A stretch of DNA of 64,000 nt, taken from contig NC_089594.1 of assembly GCF_019320115.1 (NCBI RefSeq), positions 22,032,055 through 22,096,054 of the forward strand, read 5' to 3'. Under the pieces are notes generated by a model that had not been told where the DNA came from, ran no database searches, and worked only from the letters and a program-made list of their open reading frames with translations. This DNA comes from Miscanthus floridulus. Taxonomy: Eukaryota > Streptophyta > Magnoliopsida > Poales > Poaceae. The stretch's first letter is position 1; the number at the start of each line of letters is the position of its first letter. A program made the translations under genes and the position numbers. Positions 21,428 to 33,387 of this stretch are shown one piece after another.

Positions 21428-22869
21428 TTATTCTGGTGAGGTTTACTTTGGTAAACTATCTATAAATCGAGATTTTGTGGTCTGTTAAACACTGTTGTTT
21501 AGTGCTACTTCTTTGCTAAAGTATTTCTGTTTAGTTATTAGTTAACAAGTTGCTGGTCAACCCTGAGCAGATGGTCCCGATTTTGTTGAGCCATAAAGAA
21601 AAATAAAAATTTGAGTCAATGGCAGGCCAGGCCTCAAGCCTCCAGCTGGAGCTGGGCTATATAAGAGAGGATAGGCCTGTTACGGCCTGCTGCTGTCTGT
21701 TGGGCTGGACTGGGCAGCGTGGAAACTGGGCCCGCATCCTTAAACGTGCGACGCGTGGACACCGACGAATCAGACGCTCGCGAAAACGCCGCGGCGCTGC
21801 CATCTCCTGAGACTCGGCTCGGCTTGGCTTCGCTCGGCTTGGTTTCACCAGAACGTCGGCTCGTTTGCTGAGCCTGGCATTAATAGCCAGCCTCAAGATT
21901 ATCCGACCTCTTTCACACGAAGGAAGTGGGTTCCAAGGAAGTGATTAGATTGTTTCTTGCCAATCGCCGGTAGGCGCTCATCATCCACCTCCGCCGCACC
22001 ACCAAGAAGGTGTCGCCGGGCGCCAGCAGCTCCGCCACGTTCGTTGTGCCGCTCCTGGCCGCCAGCTCGCGGTCGTCGTCCTCGCCTCCTCGGCGCCCCA
22101 CTGCCCCAGCACGCGTCCGCGTCGCACGGTTCCACCTTCCCGATCGACGCCCACGCGGACGCCGCCGTGGCTCTGCCCAGCAACACCAAATTCATCCCAC
22201 TTCCCTCCATTGTTGAAGTTGATCGAGTTCTCAACTTATGATCTTTCTGTTGTCAGTTCTTTGAACCAGGTTTTTTGTTTCTCACATTTCTTTGACATAT
22301 TTTTGTTATGTAGATGATTTTTATGAGCTTCTGTGGTGTATGTGCACTGTGCAGTAGAAATTCCTAGATTTTGGGTCAGCATCATGGCTCTTTCATTACG
22401 CATGTATTAAACGCTTTGCTAAGCTGAAAATGTTACTGCATAGTCGGCAGGTAGAAATCAGGGCTTCATGGTATTGCAAGGAAAAAACAATAATTCTGCT
22501 ACTATTTGTTTATTCATGGCATGCAATGGATTAGAATGGAGTGTATACAATGTATATCATAATTTTCAACTTCTCTTTATTATATCCAAATCTTGAATGT
22601 CGATTCGAGTTCAGCATGCCCCATGTAAACGTTCCATCAATGAGTTACCTTTTTTAGTCTTTTTTCTCCTACTTGGTTTCCACATTGTCCAATCTATACT
22701 AAAATGAAAGTTTGATATTGCTGGTTTGTTGACTTTAGTTAGATGTAAATTGTATTATTTTTATGCATATGTTGAGATGGCCTATATGTTGTACACATGT
22801 TTGTGTGTACAACAATATGGTCTTGCTAACTGATTTTCTCCCGTTTGCTTATGCTATCTTGTAGCCACT
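21428..22869 (+). other. Upstream region of the FAR1-related gene, unit 1
   Basis: This stretch turns from AT-rich to GC-rich at about 21600-22200, then becomes AT-rich with intron-like composition up to the acceptor TTGTAG before the ATG at 22870. It probably carries the promoter and 5' leader exon or exons of the FAR1-related gene. GC-rich frames on both strands at 21900-22240 have no recognisable domain and I do not call them. Confidence 0.45.
21658..21664 (+). promoter_or_regulatory. Candidate TATA box (TATATAA) for the FAR1-related gene
   Basis: GGGCTATATAAGAGAGG stands at the edge of the GC-rich leader about 1.2 kb upstream of the ATG, with a leader intron probable in between. Confidence 0.45.
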
Positions 22870-25820
22870 ATGATCCTTGAGGGTGAAGTGAGCATAGCAA
22901 AGCGATTGGATTTTAATGTACACTCTGATGTTGAGTCAGTGGCCCCAGATATTCCTGCTCAAGAATGTACCGCACCACATAAGTCCTTTAGCATCCCATT
23001 ATGTGTAAGTTTCATGCAACCATTACTTAAGACAGGTCTGCTATTGTCACGTGTTGTTTGTGACATATATCGCATACTTTGTAGGGTGGTCCTCGCGCAG
23101 CCATCTCCATGGACAACGTAGCCGGCATGACTGGAGGAGGCCAGGAAGGTGCTAGTCCTTGCGCCGTCGACGCAGCCGGCATGACAGGAGAAGGAGGCCA
23201 GGAAGGTGGTCCTTGCACCGCCGTCCCCTTGGACGATGGAGCCGGCATGATAGGAGAAGGATGCCAGGAAGAGAATTTGTTGCCATCCCAAGACAATTCA
23301 TCGCCCATGGTTTCTCCCTCTATCCGTGGAGTCAAGGGAGAGCAAGTAACACATGTATGGTCATCATTTGGTCTTTGATCTTCCTCTTCTATCTTTCATG
23401 TAGTTTCATCATGTATAAATGTGTGCATACTATACTGTACAGAACACTATTGTTGCTATCGACGATAACACTCGTGCTAATGGGAACGCTCTCCATCATC
23501 TAGTAGCTGAAGAAGTGATAGACGGAGTACCAAATAAGGTAACAGTCTTTTTTCCTCTAACTAAATAGATAGGGCGAAGACAATTATAAATAACTACATT
23601 GTGGCAATATAGCTTTAATTCTGATTCGATTGCACAACAGGTGGTTGATAAAGTTGGAATAATTCCTGAAGTTGGTATGACTTTTGAATCAGAGGTCAAA
23701 GCTTATGAGATGTATAATGCCTATGCTGGTAATGTTGGGTTCAGTATAAGAAAGAGCCAGACAAGGCATCGAGGAGATGGTAGTATATGTCAAAAGTATA
23801 TTGTTTGTAGTTGCCAAGGACATGGAGAAACTCAGACATCAAAGGATAGTACAAGGACAGGTTGTGATGCACGTGTTCAGTTTAGTGTCAGCAGAGAGGG
23901 GACTTGGACAGTGCAAAAGGTTGTACTTGATCACAATCATTATTTTGCTAGTACAAATAAATCGCATAAGCTGAGATCCCAACGACGTGTTGTAGAAGCG
24001 GATAGGATGTTGATTAACCAGATACGACAAGCTGGAATGAAGCCAACACAGGTATATGAGTTTATGAAGGAGTTTTATGGAGGATCTGACAAAGTTCCAT
24101 TCTCAAAGATGGACTGCAAAAATAAAATTGGTCGTGAGCGTAGGAAGTACTTAGAATCAAATGATGCTCAAACAGTTCTAGAATACTTGAAGAATAAGCA
24201 GATAGAAGATCCTACATTCTTTTATGCCATTCAAATAGATGAGGATGATGGTCGGATGGCTAATTTCTTTTGGGCAGATGGTCAGTCTATCATGGATTAT
24301 GCATGCTTTGGTGACGTTGTGTCATTTGACACCACTTTTCAAACTAATAAGCTTGAAATGCCATTTGCACCATTCGTTGGAACCGACCATCATAAGCAAA
24401 CAATAATTTTTGGTGCTGCTTTGGTATTTAATGAGACCATTGAATCATTTGTTTGGCTCTTTGAAACCTTTCTAACAGCAATGTCAGGAAAGCATCCAAG
24501 TACAATTTTCACCGATCAAGACGCAACCACGGCAGGAGCAATTGCCTACGTATTTAGGAATACAAGCCATCGTCTCTGTTTGTGGCACATCTATCTTAAC
24601 GCCACTAAACATCTCGGGCATGTAATTCAGAAGCACCCTGATAAGTTTCTACCTAATTTTAAGAGATGTGTGTATGAAGATAGATCTGAAGATATGTTCA
24701 TCCAGAAGTGGCATGAATTGTCGAGTAAGTATGACCTTGAGAAGAACCAATGGATGGCAAACCTATATGATTTGAGAAAAAGGTGGGCTATTGTCTACCG
24801 TGATTCATTTACAGCTAATATGGCCTCGACTCAAAGGAGTGAAGGCATGAACAATGTATTCAAGAAAAGATTCCGTAGGAGACTTGGACTTTCAGAGCTT
24901 CTTGTAGAATGTGAGAAGGTTTTTGCTAGCCTTCATGAAAATGAGTTAGACGCGGAATTTAACTCGCGTCGAAAAACCCCGATTACTTACAGCCCAAATT
25001 TGCCTTTGTTGAAGACTGCAGCTGAATCATATACAAGGAGGATGTATTCAGAGTTTGAAGAAGAATTTAAACTGCATTTCTCATTCTCTTGTAAATTGTT
25101 GCAAACAGATGGGTCAGTTTTGACATATATGGTTACGCATATGCATTCTGTTCATGGAGCAACTGTCATCTTCAACGCTGTAGATATGGACATTACGTGT
25201 TCCTGCAGAAAGTTTGAGTCCATAGGTATGTACAGACACTTTAAATTACAATACAGTTTGTTATAAATCAAGATTGAAAACAGAATCATTATCATGTAGG
25301 TATACTATGCAAGCATGCCTTCAAAGTCTTCAGTGTGAATGATGTTTTCAATTTGCCGTCCAAATATGTACTAAACAGATGGACAAAATATGCGAAAAGA
25401 GGATTTTATATTGAGAAACAAGGAGCGGAAAAGAAAAATATGAAAACACATGCTGCACGCATCTCACGAAAGGCGACATCCCTTGCACTGAAGTGCTCAG
25501 TGTCAAAACAACTTCTTGTTCACTTGGAGAAAGCCGTCGATAATTTAGTTTTGGAAGTGGATAACTCTCTAAGCAAGGAGCCAGAAAAAACTGATGAGGT
25601 TCCTTTAGTATCGACTAACTGTGACACAAACACATTGAAAGGATCAATATCATTTAGAGTTCCTCGGGTCGTAAAAAGTGCAAAGACTAGACGGCTCCAA
25701 AGCGCAGTTGAAAAGAACACAAAGAAGAAGAAGAAGAAGAGAAGTGCAAAGAAAAAAGGTGTTTCTCCTACCCATTGCTGTCAGCTCCTTCTGTTTCTGT
25801 CATGGCTGCTTTTATACTGA
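22870..25820 (+). CDS. FAR1-related (FRS) protein, MULE transposase-derived (unit 1)
   Basis: Five exons join in frame: 22870-23004, 23085-23345, 23443-23538, 23641-25225 and 25300-25820, all with GT-AG borders, giving about 865 residues. An N-terminal part contains three imperfect A-G-M-(T/I)-G repeats. The FAR1 DNA-binding domain spans about 179-265 with the C-x-n-C-x-n-H-N-H zinc ligands. The MULE transposase-like domain is at about 390-485, with D in S-F-D-T-T-F (394) and D in F-T-D-Q-D (456), then H-R-L-C-L-W-H-I and R-S-E-G-M-N. A SWIM finger (C-S-C ... C-K-H) is split by the last intron at about 683-698. The C-terminus is Lys-rich. FAR1/FRS proteins are nuclear transcription regulators descended from Mutator-like transposases. 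I saw no terminal inverted repeats, so a host gene is likelier than an autonomous transposon. The last exon may splice again after the Lys run. Confidence 0.82.
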
Positions 25821-26227
25821 TTTTTTCAATTTCATTATATATATTACACCTGGGTGCATTTTCTATATTGAATGCACCTAGGCCAAAAACTAGTCTCCAA
25901 CAACTTCTATATCTCAACTCCCAATCTTTCCACACTTGGGAAAATCAACCCAATCTTGTGAAAATTATAAGCGCACATATGGTTCTACCAATATAGAGGT
26001 GGATGGACATGGGAAAAATAAAGAATAGGACATGGTTTTCAATACAAACATGTAAGAGAGAAAGAAAGTATAAAAGCGGTTTGGATGATCTAGAAATAGT
26101 TCGGGGTTCATGATTCAAAATTGTCTTCTATATTTTAGGAGCGTGGTTTTGAAAACTAATGTAAAAACTCAACAAATATGCTCCCAACTTTTTTTAGCCA
26201 CTTGAAAACTCCTTAATTTACCAACTA
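25821..26227. other. 3' flank of the FRS gene, start of a nested MITE cluster, unit 1
   Basis: No gene. Sequence near 25890-25905 (AAACTAGTCTCCAAC) and at 26503-26520 (GATTGGAGATGCTTTTAG) may be the ends of a MITE into which Stowaway 2 inserted. Confidence 0.35.
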
Positions 26228-26487
26228 CTCCCTCCGTACTGATACAACATGTCGTTTAGGATAATGACACGGTCTTCAAAACACAACTTTGACCTCTTGT
26301 TTTTATAAAATATATTTATGGAAAAGTGATATATGTATACTTTTATGAAAGTATTTTTCAAGACAAATCCATTTATATAACTTTCACATTTGCAACCTCA
26401 ACAACTTAAAAGGTATTGATGATTTATATTCCCAATGGTTGACCCAAACCTTGTCCAAAATGACATGTTTTACGAGTACGGAGGGAG
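26228..26487. mobile_element. Stowaway MITE 2 (260 bp, unit 1)
   Basis: CTCCCTCCGTACT at the left end pairs with AGTACGGAGGGAG at the right end, flanked by TA on both sides (26226-26227, 26488-26489). Confidence 0.9.
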
Positions 26488-26518
26488 TATTTTTTTAGAA
26501 CGATTGGAGATGCTTTTA

Positions 26519-26839
26519 GACCACGTTTGGGTCTATAAAACTAATAGTTAGCTCCTTGGATCAAAAAGGTTTAGCTAATTGCTAGTGGAATACCCAACTA
26601 ACAATAATTTCATTGGTCGAACTAAACTAGCTAATGCTCCCTTCGTTCTAAATTATAAGTCACTTTGACTTTTTTATATCCATTTTACAATGGATCTAAA
26701 TATAATAATATGTTTAGATATATAGAAAAATGGATGAACAAAAAAATCAAAGCGACTTATAATTTAGAATATAGGGAGTATTAGCTAAAAACTATATTAG
26801 TTAGCTAACTATTAGCAACTAATCGCACCAAACATGGTC
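26519..26839. mobile_element. MITE with GACCACGTTTGG ends, split by Stowaway 3 (unit 1)
   Basis: GACCACGTTTGG at the left end pairs with CCAAACATGGTC at the right end (one mismatch). The interior has scattered TTAGCTA/TAGCTAA motifs on both sides of a Stowaway. Target-site duplication unclear, so the superfamily is not assigned. Confidence 0.65.
26637..26778. mobile_element. Stowaway MITE 3 (142 bp), nested (unit 1)
   Basis: CTCCCTTCGTTCTAAATTAT pairs with ATAATTTAGAATATAGGGAG. TA follows the right end; the left flank reads TG, so one duplication base has changed or the edge is off by a base. It sits inside the MITE at 26519-26839. Confidence 0.82.
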
Positions 26840-27592
26840 CAAGATTGTCGATGAGGGACCCGCGGGATACCCCACATAGAAGAGAGAAGATCTAGTCCAA
26901 CTAGGATTTCCCATATGTAATCCCAGTAGCATTGCTATCATGTAATCCTATTAGAACTTCTACTTTGTAACCGACTAGGATTCTTGCCTCCTGAACTATA
27001 TAAAGAAGGGCAGGGCTTCCTAGATTGGCACAACCTCAACACACAAGCCTAACAGAACAAGAGAACAGATAGAAGAGATCAGATAGAGAAAGATAAAGGA
27101 ATACTACATCAACAGCTGGCGCGCTAGGTAAGGATTTTCGGTGCGTTGCGTTCGAGAGCTCGATGGAAATCAAGATCACGACTCGTCGGCCCTCGTTGGC
27201 AACTCGCAGCGGTTCTCGTCGACAACTCGTTGTGTTCATAGCAACGACAATCTGCGATAGGATTTCACGTCTCAGACAATCGACTCCGAGCCACAAGCAA
27301 ACTGTTCGACTGTATCAGGCTGTTCGACTACATCAAACGACAAGCGAGCTATCAAGCCTAGGTGCTTCCATCTACTCGAATGCTACGCGAACTACTTGAA
27401 CGCCACGCCAACTACTCAGCTACGGCGATTGACAACTCGGCCTACAATCAAGCTAATTCACGCTTTAAATTTTTAATTTTTAATATATTTCCGAATAATT
27501 TTCGTGCGCCTCTGTGGTCGCACTATCCACGACTACTCCACATCTCCGAGCTTGTAGTCGGGATGACACCCAATGGGTGTGCATCGTGCACT

Positions 27593-27980
27593 CTAGTCTT
27601 CTCTTAACGGTCGCTAAAGTACTCGGGTAGCGCATGCCTTAATCCGTGAAGCCTCGGCTCTTCTGTGCATAAGTCTCGATAAATGAGCAGCGATAACAGG
27701 GACCAAGGTGCTTAAACGTATCAGGACACTACCTAGGTAGTTTACATGGCCTAACAAGAGCAAGACACGACACATTCTTTTTATTTCGCACAGGCTAACT
27801 GTTCTAGTCTTCTCTTAACGGTCGCTAAAGGACTTGGGTAGCGCATGCCTTAATCTATTAAGCCTTGGCTCTTCTATGCCTAAGTCTCGATAAATGAGCA
27901 GCGATAACAGGGACCGTGGTGCTTAAACGTAACATGACGCTACCTGAGGAGTTTACATGGCCTAACAAGAGCAAGACGCG
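27593..27980 (+). repeat. Direct repeat, period 211 bp (unit 1)
   Basis: CTAGTCTTCTCTTAACGGTC begins at 27593 and again at 27804; similarity continues for about 177 bp to CAAGAGCAAGAC. It lies inside the non-autonomous LTR element. Confidence 0.88.
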
Positions 27981-28174
27981 AAAATTTTTACATGCATTTC
28001 ATAGTACCAAGGCCCACCCCTGATTATTTATTCATATATAGGACATGCTCCTGACTTTCTATCTGGAACGTCAATTATAGCATATTTTTAAATTTAACAT
28101 GCAGGGGCTACATCTGTACCATGCCATTGGGAAGGACACGCTCCCGAGAGCTACCTTACTCAACCAACAAATCA

Positions 28175-28515
28175 GACAATTTCAAAAAGAACCCAGGCTG
28201 GTCAAAAAACAACCTAGACGAGGTGCGCCAAGGATCAGACAAGTTCAGAAAGAACCCGGATAGGTAAAAAACAACCCAGACAAGATGCGTCAAGGATCAG
28301 ACAAGTTCAGAAAGAACCCATGTTGATCAAAAAACAACCCAGACGAGGTGCGTCAAAATTACAGATAAGTTTAGAAAGAACCCAGGATGATAAAAAAACA
28401 ACCCAGACGAGGTGCGTGAAGGATTGGACAAGTTTAGAAAGAACTTTGATTGAACAAGTTCAGAAACAACCCAGATGAAGCGCGTCAAGGGTCGAAAAAG
28501 TCTAGAAACAACTCA
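28175..28515 (+). repeat. Minisatellite, unit about 63 bp, 5-6 copies (unit 1)
   Basis: Units share GACAAGTTCAGAAAGAACCC, CAAAAAACAACCCAGACGAG and GTGCGTCAAGGAT. The last copies are shortened. Confidence 0.88.
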
Positions 28516-28894
28516 GATGGATCAAAAACTTATCTGTAATTACAAGTACTCGGACACAGGCTTAGGGGCTACATGATACATATCCTCAAAAAGAAAACCC
28601 CCAAACTTTTTCTCAAGGACAGATTCTAGACGCCCAAGAAGCAAGAGGCTCGGGGGCTACACTCACTAAAGAAAGAACCCAGAGAGAATAGACCAAAAGG
28701 ACCCTCCAGCTTTTTCATCACAAAAAGCAAGAGGCTCGGGGGAGAAAGTGCACGTCAATCAAGGTGAACCAACCAAATAAAAGAAGACCATCTCAAGTCA
28801 CTGCAGAGGAACCCATAATAGATACAAGAACGAAGATGAAGATCAGAAAGAACAAGGAAGTTCCTAGAGCTCAACCATGAAATGCTCGGGGACT

Positions 28895-29326
28895 TGTCGA
28901 TACGGGACCCACGGGATAGCCCACATAGAAGAGAGAATATCTAGTCCAACTAGGATTTCCCATACGTAATCCTAGTAGCATTGCTATTATGTAATCCTAT
29001 TAGGACTTCTACTTTGTAACCGACTAGGACTCTTGTCTTCTGGACTATATAAAGGAGGGCAGGACTTCCTAGATCGGTACAACCTCAACATACGACCCCA
29101 ACAGAATAAGAGAACAGATAGATGAGATCATATAGAGAAAGATAGAGAGAATACTACAGATAGCGCATCACGTAATATATTATCTACCCTAGACTGGACG
29201 TAGGGCCCCGTGATTTTGTGGCATGTCGAACCAGTATAAATCGTTGTCTCCCTGCGTTCACCATCGAGTTCATGCATACGTCGATACCCCTCCAAACAAA
29301 TCATCGTCCCGGGTACCCTCATGACA
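28895..29326 (+). repeat. 3' LTR of the non-autonomous element (unit 1)
   Basis: 432 bp from TGTCGATACGG to CATGACA. It contains CTATATAAAGG and a U5 with GGACGTAGGGC...GAACCAGTATAAA, shared in style with LTR A. Confidence 0.82.
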
Positions 29327-31008
29327 AGCAGTCAATGGTAAAACATCGTTAAAGATGTGTTCTTCATAGTATATATATACAACATTGACAACACATGTCT
29401 AGATAGGGGGGGGGGGGAGAGGGTGAATCTAGGCGGAATCAACATAGGTTCATCATCAAAGTCGACTAGGGTCTTGTATATTCATTATTGAGCAATGCAA
29501 ACAAAATAGTGTTTTTTCGTTGGTTTTGCTTGAAGTCAGCGTGAATGGCAGATCAGGGTTTCATGAGAGTTTCATGAGCATTTTATAAGCTGATGTGGCA
29601 TTGTATTAATAGAGAGATGAGATATGATAAAAGTTTCATATGATGAAAAGAGTTTAATGGAATAAAACTTTTCCACACTATTTCCAATACATGGGAATTT
29701 TGAAAACAGTGAGATGAAATCTTCAATTGGACTGGCCTTAACAATCTCATTAATGGCCAAATGTTTTGAATTATTATGACTGTATAGGATGTTTTTCTTA
29801 TGTATTTAGTGAAAATTAGTGTGGAAGCTATGTTAACAAAGTCTTGTTAACAATATTAAGATATATATTGTCATGTTTTTTATTGCACCATGTGATCTTC
29901 GATATATATTTAGTTTAAATGTTAGTGTAAATTATATCCGGTCTTTGGTTGCATTCATTTTTGTAGCAAGACGGGCTTAACCTTTTTGATCTTATTAGTT
30001 GTTCAGGTTTATCCGCGTTTCTAGTGCTTATTAGATCTTATATTCATTGTATTTGTAATAAAATCGGTTCTATATAGGTCATAGATTACACTCTTGCATA
30101 CTTAGGGGGTGGGGACTGCTCTGATCCATGTTTTTCAGCTCCCATCTATGTTTTTTTTTCAAACGGTTTTAGCTCCACACATACAGTTCGAAAAAAAGGA
30201 TGAAGTTCTAAGAGCACTTAGATAGGTGCTCCATTAAAACCTGAAGTTTGTGAAGCTGCTCTACGGTGGAGTTTGTGGAGAGAGAAACCTAGAAAGAGTA
30301 CATTAATGCAAGTTTAAGGTTTGGACCTCCTGCCCAATCCATGTTGGCAGCCACATCAGTGCTTGGGCGACGTCAGATAAGGGTTTGGACCTGGTTGGTA
30401 CAATAATATAAGTTTAGGGTGTCAGAAATGGAAATCCTAGGTATTAGGAGTTATAGGAGAACTCTAGACAAATTTAGGAGCTGCATGTGAATGAAATAGT
30501 CCTTAAAAAATAATAGGTCCTACACTGTTCAAAAAGGAAAAAAATGGGGTATGGACCATTCTACACGGATCTTGTGCGTATTGTGCTGCTACTGCATGAG
30601 TTTACTGTAGTTCTCTCTCCTCCCATATTTAGTTGAGATCCACATGTCATGCGTATGGTCCCTACAGTGCTCATGCGGATAATCCTCACCTAATTTGTTT
30701 GCTTAAAAAAAGGACATCACTCTTCCAAGACTACGGCATGAATGCGTGATAGCACTACTAGTGGGACCCAATAACTCCGATGCAGTTTGTTCTTATCTTC
30801 ATGCTTAGACACTCACAGCATGACTGGATGGCATATGAGTAGTATTTTTATATAGAGTTGGCACTGAGGCAAGTACTTGCCTTGCTCCACAAATTTCTGG
30901 CGTCGGTACCACCTATTGCAGTGTGTGGACACCTATTGCAGCGTGTGGAGTGATTCCCAAATCTTTTTGTCCTTTTCATTTTAAGCTTCACTTAATAAAA
31001 AAAATTAA
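29327..31008. other. Gene-free AT-rich stretch, unit 1
   Basis: A 12-G tract at 29406-29417 followed by GAGAGGGTGAATCTAGGCGG looks like retroelement remnant. The remainder, including 30100-30500, looks like decayed MITE sequence. No gene or RNA is seen. Confidence 0.4.
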
Positions 31009-31785
31009 GGGCCTATCGTTACAGCTCACAGCTGTTGTGATCTGTTTTCTTGCCAAACACCCATTGCTAAAATAGCTTCATGGGTGAAACTGTTTTTCTT
31101 TCTCTCTCGTAAGGAAATGAAGTGGGATGAAGCTGAAAAAAGTAGCTTATTCCAGCTCTCTCCCTCATTTCTCTCTGCCATCTATAATGAAGTTGTTGGT
31201 GAAGTTGTTTTGCCAAACAATTTTTCTAAAACAACTCAGCTTCACTTAAAAAGTTGTTCATGAAGCTGTTTCTAAAAAAAATAGCTTTACTAGCAAAAGT
31301 TTTAAATCTCCAGCTAAGCCCCTTAGCTGTTGACCTCCAATGCAGCTAAGCCCAGCTATAGCCGGAGATAGCTTCAGCTAAGCCGTTTAGCTGTTTTTCT
31401 TAAACAAAAGGAAAAACAGAGAAGAAGCAATATATCGAATGACAAATCTCGTATAGCTGTAGTGCATGGATAGGCAAAGCAATGGGCTAACGAGATGAGT
31501 CGGAGATATGAGAAGATGCCAGGGTTACGTTATTTTCCTGGGCTGGATGGAAGGGCAAAGCAATGGGCCGGCAGTGGCACACGTTTTAGTGGGCCGCTCT
31601 GACATAGTTTAGCGGTAGCTAAGTTTGTCCCAATTAGCCGCAATCTCCAGCTATCTCGGGCTATTAGCGTTTTACTTTTCTTAGCGCTAAAAGTGACGTA
31701 TCTTAGCTGTGACTTTGTCCCGCAGCTATCGCCGGCTATTTTAAACTTTATTTACTAGTAAAGCTGAGCTGTGTCAAACGAGACC
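31009..31785. mobile_element. Large MITE-like element with a nested insertion (unit 1)
   Basis: The left end GGCCTATCGTTACAGCTCAC pairs with the right end GAGCTGTGTCAAACGAGACC (imperfect). Inside, about 31295-31750, a second imperfect pair (AAGTTTTAAATCTCCAGCTA and GCCGGCTATTTTAAACTT) suggests another insertion rich in AGCTAAGCC motifs. No coding capacity. Class not assigned. Confidence 0.6.
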
Positions 31786-31881
31786 TACGCTTCATTTTAG
31801 GCTAACACTAACGCCGTGGAGGGCCTAAGAACGGTATATGAAGTATCTCTTTTAAATAGTACATGGCCGAGGCAACTCCTT

Positions 31882-33387
31882 TCAACACGCCCGGGCTTGG
31901 AAGCCAAAGGTCAGCTTCTGCAGATCATAGACAACCCTGAAAGATCTCAGGGCTTTGTTCCCTAGAATCTGAACATCCGGCACGCCAGCAGCGTCATTCG
32001 ACTGGAACGCCAAACATATGCGATCAGTTGACTGCTGATGGAACACATTCTCCGGCGGTAGTTCCAGCGTAGCCCTTAGGAGCTGCATCTGCACCGTCGG
32101 CAAGCTCCTCCAGTTCACCGGCTCGCCGCCGGCAGGCCTGAAGCAGACCTTCCGACCGTACTCACGGTAATACGCCTTATCTTGCATCGCCGACGCTATC
32201 GCCTCGGCGAGAGCATAAAAAACTGAGGACGAGACGAAGGTGTCATCGGTCCCAGAGTCGACCACCAGGATCTGGCGCCCGTCGACCTCCAGAGGCTTCC
32301 CGTCGACGGCGATGCCCAGCAGCAGAACCGAGTAGACGTGCTGCCTACGCCCGTACCCCCTGATCAATGTCGTGACGAGCTCCAGCTTCTGCGGGTACGG
32401 CCCGACGATGAGAAACCCCTCGGCGCGGTGGTCGCCGGGAAAGCAGTAGGCGAAGGCGTTGTAGGTCGTCAGCCGTGCCATCTGGTTGAAGAAGGAGTAA
32501 CGCTTGTCGCCGAGGCCGATGACGCCCGCCTCGAGGCCGTAGAACATGTCGTCCTCGCTGCACCCGAAGACGAAGTCGTCGACGATGGTGTAGTTGTCGC
32601 CCAGGGCGAGCCTGTCCCTCCCGAGCTTCCCCGCCGAGTACTGCGACCCGTAGCGCAGGCCGTAGAGGCAGGTGTCCGTCTCGTCGACGCAGCCGTAGGG
32701 GACGCCGTTGTCGGCCTGGATGTCGAGGCAGTCCTCGTCGGAGCAGCCGACGTGACGGTACGTGGCGGAGCGGTGAGGGTCCAGCTTGGGGCCAGCTTCT
32801 GCCGCCTGCTCGTGGCACCGTATCCGACACCTCTTGCAGTTGACCCAGGAGAGGGTGGAGCCGGTGTCGATGGTGACGAGGTTGAAGACGGCAGGGGTGC
32901 CCAGCCTGATGGCCATGAAGTACTTGCCTTGATGGATCTTGTCGTTCCCAATCACGGTGCCTGCGTCTGATACGCTTGCTGCGTGGATCGTCGATGGGTC
33001 TTCGTCAACACACGGGTGCTTCATGTGGAACACAGGGAAGTGGAAGGCGCCATCTTTCCTCTGCCGAGACTCTGAGCATGCATCCATTGGGGGTGTAGGA
33101 TCAAAATCAAAATATAAAAACATGAAGAAAATATAGGAGTAAACTCTATTTGCAATGTACTAGCTACATCCATGGACAAAATGAACAATCACAAAAATAA
33201 AAAAGAAATGAAAAGAAAACAGAAACATGAAGGATCATGAAGACAAGGTTGGCATATATAATCTCGTGCAGATGAATGAAGAGAGATTACCGTACGTCGC
33301 TGGCGAGCATACTCCAGTGCAGTTGCACGGTCCGACCATATAGCTTAGAGCAAGCAACACCATGACAAGCACCGGTATAAATTCCAT
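31882..33387 (-). CDS. Nepenthesin-type aspartic protease (family A1), secreted (unit 1)
   Basis: I place the start at ATG 33387-33385. Exon 1 (33387-33291) codes M-E-F-I-P-V-L-V-M-V-L-L-A-L-S, a signal peptide, and ends with a GTAATC donor. Exon 2 (33071-31882) starts after CTCAG. The phase-1 join makes a 428-residue protein. This replaces the naive start at 33123, which lies in the intron. The catalytic motifs are D-T-G-S (D101) and D-S-G-T (D304), with the flap Tyr in R-Y-G-S-Q-Y. A Cys-rich insert (C-K-R-C-R-I-R-C, then C-S-D-E-D-C) marks nepenthesin-like enzymes. The prosegment is short. Expected role: proteolysis in the cell wall or vacuole. Substrate unknown. The gene stands alone among transposons. 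Confidence 0.88.

Larger units (their letters stand above)
26846..29326 (+). mobile_element. Non-autonomous LTR element (LARD/TRIM-like), 2.48 kb (unit 1)
   Basis: A 3' LTR (28895-29326) starts TGTCGATACGGGACC, follows a G-rich tract (GCTCGGGGACT) and ends CCCTCATGACA. The left end (26846-27108) matches the first ~263 bp of that LTR but lacks its last ~168 bp, so the 5' LTR is incomplete or recombined. Both have a CTATATAAAG promoter (about 26996 and 29044). Next to the left copy is CAGCTGGCGCGCTAGGTAAGG, like the leader of grass gypsy elements. The interior carries no gag or pol, only repeats: a 177-bp direct repeat (27593-27769 and 27804-27980) and a ~63-bp minisatellite (28175-28515). It must have relied on proteins from another element. 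Confidence 0.82.

Noticed and set aside
21899..22241. GC-rich overlapping frames on both strands
   Set aside because: Composition explains them. No domain is recognised, and the region fits a promoter and leader of the FRS gene.
28175..28515. CRISPR-like spaced repeats
   Set aside because: The whole ~63-bp unit repeats with drift and no unique spacers. It is a minisatellite within an LTR element of a plant genome.
32338..32970. 210-codon plus-strand frame opposite the protease
   Set aside because: GC-rich codons leave the opposite strand open. The minus strand has both catalytic motifs and a matching signal-peptide exon.
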